Below are positions 59,405 to 64,000 of a stretch of DNA of 64,000 nt, in pieces. Where the stretch lies: positions 88,371,836 to 88,435,835 of the forward strand of contig NC_088295.1 in the NCBI RefSeq assembly GCF_032854445.1, given 5' to 3'. Position numbers and translations under genes: made by a program. Position 1 is the stretch's first letter. The number at the start of each line of letters is the position of its first letter. Under the pieces are notes generated by a model, which worked only from the letters and a program-made list of their open reading frames with translations, did no database searches and was not told the DNA's origin. This DNA is from Liolophura sinensis. Its lineage: Eukaryota; Mollusca; Polyplacophora; Chitonida; Chitonidae.

Positions 59405-61095
59405 ACTATCAAAATTGCCTTTAGTCAGTGACACGTAACACGACAAGCTCTACATGTTTATATGTTGAACATCTATATTAGTGCGAAGAAAACGCAATTG
59501 TGATTTTTTTTATAGATTTTAAGCTTGTTTCCGAGGCGAAGGACCCTTTGCCGCGGATGGCGTCATAATTATTAAAAAAAACGAGGTCACGCTGGGTAGG
59601 CCTTATGGACGGAGTTCAGAATATTTTGAAGAAGAGCGGCAGTAGTGGCACCTAAATTGTGATCGACTTTACCTTAAACCCTTTTTCTGACCCTGTCATA
59701 AGTAAAATTGTTTTCAAGTTTTAGTATAATATAGCCTTGATAAATTAAATTTAATTTACTTCTTGTAACTATATGATCTCGCGTTCTTCGAAATTCGATG
59801 TTAGGTAATTCTGTGACAGAAATACTGTGTAATCGATTCGCGGAGACAACGTATTATATAGGCTTAGCTTCTGTGTGCAGTTTGGTTTAATCGCTTTACA
59901 AATATCTCTCCACGCCCATACTCTACGTCGAGCATGCCGCTTGTTTTCTTTTTTGTTTTTGTTAATAATTATGATGCCACCCAAGACATGGGAAATTAAT
60001 ACTGGCTTATGGAATCTAATATTATAAATTAGAAAAAGTATTCTAACTGTATTTTAGGAATAATATAAACATCCAGCGTAGGGATGAATAGAGCTTGTGG
60101 TGTTAAGACCGGTTTTACAGACAGGTAAATATAGCAGATAAGTGAAAAGAAATAGAGTATAGAAAAAACTCTGATTTGACCGAAATATTTAAACGCCCAA
60201 CTCTTTCACTGAATCATCCTTTAAAGTTATTTAATTCGGTATCTTCACGAGCAAGCTTCTGGTATAATGGGGGACACTGGTTGGATACACAAGGAGGTGA
60301 GAACGGCAGTAAACAAACAGTGCGTGTGTTAAATATTTACTGATTACACGAGGAGCCTTTTGGACAGCTTTGTTGACGGCGGGAAGAAGATTGACAAGTT
60401 TCTCACTGCAAAAGATGCACCTGTTTATTGAGCATAGCAATAATGACAAGAACGGTGTAACATGGGTGGTGACCCGAAAGGGAGAGCGCTAAGTCCAGGA
60501 TATCACTGGTGATTCGTTGAATGTCAGTTGTTAACGTAGGGTGTTTTGTGACTGCTACCGGATCAGGCGACCACGAGAGGGTGCAGCAACAGTAGAAGGT
60601 GTATGAAAAGCAATAAACCCCGGTCTATATTTAGACAGCATTGTAACACTGAATCTATAAGTGACAGTTGTTTAAAAAAGGTACCGGCACCTTACAGGAA
60701 GTATCACAATTTCATCAAATTTAGTTATTTAACATGCAGGTGAGTTGGTATTTGGATAGTGTGTAGTGCCCCTTTGTCACTCGTTATCCCATAACAGGCC
60801 AGCTGATAAGTCAGAATTTCATTAAAGAAATTTAAACATCAAGAGAAACACACTTCTACTCATATACATGTATGTTATAGACATTCAAATTAGACCTAGA
60901 TGCGGTTTCTCTGCGTTTATTTATATATATATAGAGAGAGAGAGAGAGCTCCCGCTTTGGGTATACAGAAAGAAAGCTCCCGCTTTGGGTATACAGAAAG
61001 AAAACAATTTGACGGAGGAATAAACAAATCACAACAGAGGCTCACTTTGACGTTTTCACCGATCTTTGTGATTTGTTGTAAGATTGACCCTTAAA
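59405..61095. other. no gene recognised
   Basis: No supported exon. At 60930-60950 a (TA)n(GA)n microsatellite, then CTCCCGCTTTGGGTATACAG twice in tandem (about 60950-61000). Confidence 0.5.
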
Positions 61096-61104
61096 TTTAA
61101 GGTT

Positions 61105-61270
61105 GATTTGATTTATTTATTTGATTGGTGTTTTACGCCGTACTCAACAATATTTCACTTATGCGACGGCGGCCAGCATTTTGGTGGGAGGAAACCGGGC
61201 ACAGCCCGGGGGAAACCCACGACCATCCGCAGGTTTGCTGCAGACCTTCCAACTTACGACCGGAGAGAAT
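61105..61270 (-). mobile_element. SINE type A, 3' part
   Basis: Minus orientation: tttatttatttgattggtgt through accatccgcaggtttgctgc to ttacgaccggagaga. The head is missing. Confidence 0.9.
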
Positions 61271-61274
61271 TTAG

Positions 61275-63960
61275 GGTTGACGATTAGTTGAGTGAATACT
61301 TGTTCCAAAATGCTTTAAAAGTTCAGCCAGGCTTCAATCGTAATACCAGACTAGGCCTAATACAAAGCTAATGGCACTTTAGTGTAGATCAAAGTTAATA
61401 CCATGCTTAAAGGTAGAAGAAAATTTAAATATCAAACAAATACCATTATAAAGAGTATGCATTTCCTCGCAGATGCATGCCATAAAAAAATATAAAATGT
61501 ACGTCAAGTTCATAAGTTATAAATAAAGTCAGCGCCAAAATCCGCTGTGGGCGACTCCATTTTGCCAAAGAACTAGTCCTGTAGTCTTGTGTGTTAGGAG
61601 GAGAATTGCCGTCGGAAACCGCCGAAGTGCAGTTCGTACATTTCCGGTAGTAGGTAGGTGAAGGTAGTGAACAATACAGTTCGTTTTCCGCTTGACGATC
61701 AGGAAACCGGAATGTTGGACGTACGTTCCGAGTTTACGCGAACAAGCCGGCAGTTTTAACGGCTCTCATTGGCTGAGAGGCAACACACCCTAGCATAAAT
61801 TACAGGGTGTTAAAGATGGAGGATGCGATGGACTCAACGATTTATGCCATTTTTGCCGTTTTCAGGCTTTACCCTGGCTATACATGATTAGAGATATAGG
61901 TAGAGTATTAGCCGTGTCGATGTTGGTTGACTAAACTCTCGTATCATTGCAGTTTCTGTCACTGTGTTTGTCCTACTCTGTGTGTGAATGTTTGTTGTGC
62001 CAAAATATATGCACCTGAGTGTTTTCTCACAACTATTTACAGTGTCCTTATTCTTCCATCCTTAAAAATTGTCTTTATTGGGCTCAACACAACGCTCTCA
62101 GAAAGATTATACTAGCTAATGACAGAGTCCATCTAACTAATGAATTGCTAGCATGGTTACACCTAAGTTGATGTCAAGTTTTTAGTCATTGACTATACAG
62201 TTCGACTTCCAAGGGTTTAGCGAGCTGGAGTACCACATTAGGAATATCAGTCACTTTACACTGGATGAGAAAGAAATCCCTGGATAATTGTTTATATCCA
62301 CGCTTACCAAGGTATCTCTGCTGTAAATTTATCAGGTACTTTGTACATTTATCAGAGGAAAACGCATCAGTTCATAACTGTTTAGTTCAGCTACGTCAAA
62401 CCGAGAAATTCAGTGTGCATGTAAAGCAACATGACTTCCAATAATCAGTGGGGGGGGGGGGGGGTGTCTCCATATATCTTTCAACCTGACAGGATACCGC
62501 ATGTTTTCTTTCTTGAAAATTGTTTTCAGAAATTTTCTTTACTGTCTCGTTTGCATTTAAATTCCGACTACTGAATGTAGACAGCAAATCACGACGTTTT
62601 TTGGAATTGGGAACTAAGACCACCATTGATGGTGTGGTAAAGGATAACTATTAAAACGTCACTGTGTTTTTGTCATGAAATGTTTAGATAGCATACTTCA
62701 TGCTCAATATTTACAGTAAATTCTGATTTGGTCCTTATGCCAATGAGCAGAAGAGCACAGACAATATGATATGTGACAGATTGGAGAATAAGCGAAGGTC
62801 TTTAAACAGAAACTCATTACATTTAGATTTTTCAATTTGTTCATTTCCATTGCTTCACTAACTATTGAAAGAAACAATAGTTTCCTATAATGACGCCACA
62901 CCCTAATTCAGTGAATACAGTATTTGCACTTAATTACTGTGATTCTGATTGAGGAGGGGGGGTGAGGGGGGGGGCTATGTATTATGATACATACAATCTG
63001 CAGCCCCTGTCCCGCTAATTCGCTATTTTTAACAAAAATTAGACTAAAAAATCCACAGTGTAAGTTGTTCAAGTTGACATAAGAAAATAAAGAGAGACAT
63101 TTTTGAGTAGGTATATGTTTTAGGAAATTAAAAAAAACATTCAAACTGTGACGGATGTTGCATAATAATTTCGAAATCAAACGTAAATTTCAAAAATCAA
63201 ACAGAAAACCATTCAAGTTCTCGGTGTTTTTCCAAAACACTTGGCAATTGAGACTAGATGCAAAGTGTTAAATGCCAGAAAATATATGCACAAGTCAAAT
63301 ATCTGGGGAATTTCTTTAAATCAGCATTTCCAATATCAGTCCTCATAGACGACGTCATTGTGTCCTTTTCTCTAATATTCCTGGATCAGTTAGGTAAACT
63401 TTTTGCCTTTCAGATAGTACCCAATTTCCATGTACATGGCAGGTTACAAATTTAAAACTTAGCATAAGCAAACATGCTTTGTGGAACATGTATGTTTACG
63501 CTCTTGTATAGGGTCTTACCGCAAATAATAAGAGTCGTGGACTGGATGATACAGAAAAGCACATTGCTTGCTAATTCAGAAAAGCGAGCATTGTATGCTA
63601 AATTGATTATGCGCTGAGTTTTCATTCACACCTGCAGACGTCTTCTCAAAATACAGGATTTCGATGCACAATTAGGTCTACATTGTTGTGTAAAAGGAAA
63701 AGACTTGATGCATGTCTACACAGATTTCTGTCACACGTGATGCAAGATGAAAGAGATGTAGGCCCGTGAAACCTGTGTGTGCTTCTTTTCAAGGAAAAAA
63801 CAAGTGAGCCATTCCCACGTACTTTCGACACATTTCATGGGGCGATCTGCGTCAACACCTGCAGTAGCCCCGTATAGTCCGTTCCGGGAAAGTAATAAAA
63901 ATGAACTAATAACAAAATCCCCAAAATATGCGGTCGTCATGTCAAATGTTTAAAGCGTAT
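61275..63960. other. no gene recognised
   Basis: A GC-richer stretch at about 61540-61850 has an inverted CCAAT motif (attggctgag) and an ATG-led frame of only 23 codons. G runs occur at 62451-62464 and 62955-62972. No exon supported. Confidence 0.45.
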
Positions 63961-63975
63961 AGGGGCTTGGGGGAG

Positions 63976-63983
63976 TATATAAG
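63976..63983 (+). promoter_or_regulatory. TATA-like motif at the window edge
   Basis: TATATAAG preceded by a G-rich stretch (ggcttggggga) and followed by aagcgctgttg, as in a TATA-type core promoter. If real, transcription would start beyond 64000. Confidence 0.3.
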
Positions 63984-64000
63984 CGCTGTTGATTTTTTAC

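Noticed and set aside
61816..61893. ATG-led frame in a GC-richer stretch as a first exon
   Set aside because: It stops after 23 codons and has no donor before the stop that would lead to any recognised exon.

Overview
This is animal nuclear DNA. Coding sequence is split into short exons with GT..AG introns, polyadenylation hexamers are visible, and most of the window is intronic or intergenic sequence crowded with tRNA-derived SINEs, a decayed LINE, DNA transposons and minisatellites. The dominant SINE has a tRNA-like head with A and B boxes and an AAATAAATAAAT tail. It looks like the SINEs of molluscs and related lophotrochozoans, so a mollusc or close relative is the best guess. That is inference from memory, not from a search.

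Three protein-coding genes can be assembled. (1) At 104-3073 (+) lie the last five coding exons of a Kirrel/Kirre/Roughest-type immunoglobulin adhesion receptor: the membrane-proximal Ig domain, one transmembrane helix, and a cytoplasmic tail ending in the PDZ-ligand-like T-N-V. (2) At 13541-19594 (-) is a three-exon gene for a small secreted protein of 190 residues with 12 cysteines after the signal peptide. I do not recognise its family. A TATA box and a non-coding exon with a strong splice donor near 31.0 kb on the same strand may be its promoter, which would give an 11-kb first intron. (3) At 38373-56627 (+) is an 18-exon, roughly 1023-residue secreted protein of the VWDE type: signal peptide, D8C-like Cys domain, von Willebrand D domain, one EGF-like unit, then a (KPKIK)n and Trp-rich basic C-terminus instead of an EGF array. 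Two of its exons are one base too long, at 45.18 kb and 49.08-49.10 kb. They are sequence errors, allelic damage, or in one case an improbably small intron.

Layout: 0-3 kb receptor 3' end; 3.3-6.6 kb four successive minisatellites; 6.7-13.5 kb sparse, with a complete 1.05-kb non-autonomous DNA transposon at 10358-11407; 13.5-19.6 kb secreted-protein gene; 20-22.9 kb SINEs and short repeats; 22.96-30.14 kb a 55-bp minisatellite split by a dead LINE; 32.5-35.9 kb a 56-bp satellite with a 701-bp higher-order duplication; 38.4-56.6 kb VWDE-like gene, with arrays in its introns; 57-64 kb arrays and unassigned sequence, ending in a TATA-like motif at the window edge.

The genes do not form a pathway that can be read from the sequence. 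Two encode extracellular or secreted proteins and one an adhesion receptor. The points most worth following up are the unassigned 12-Cys secreted protein and its remote promoter, the unusual C-terminus and twin frame breaks of the VWDE-like gene, a perfect 30-bp hairpin in a receptor intron, and the complete DNA transposon.
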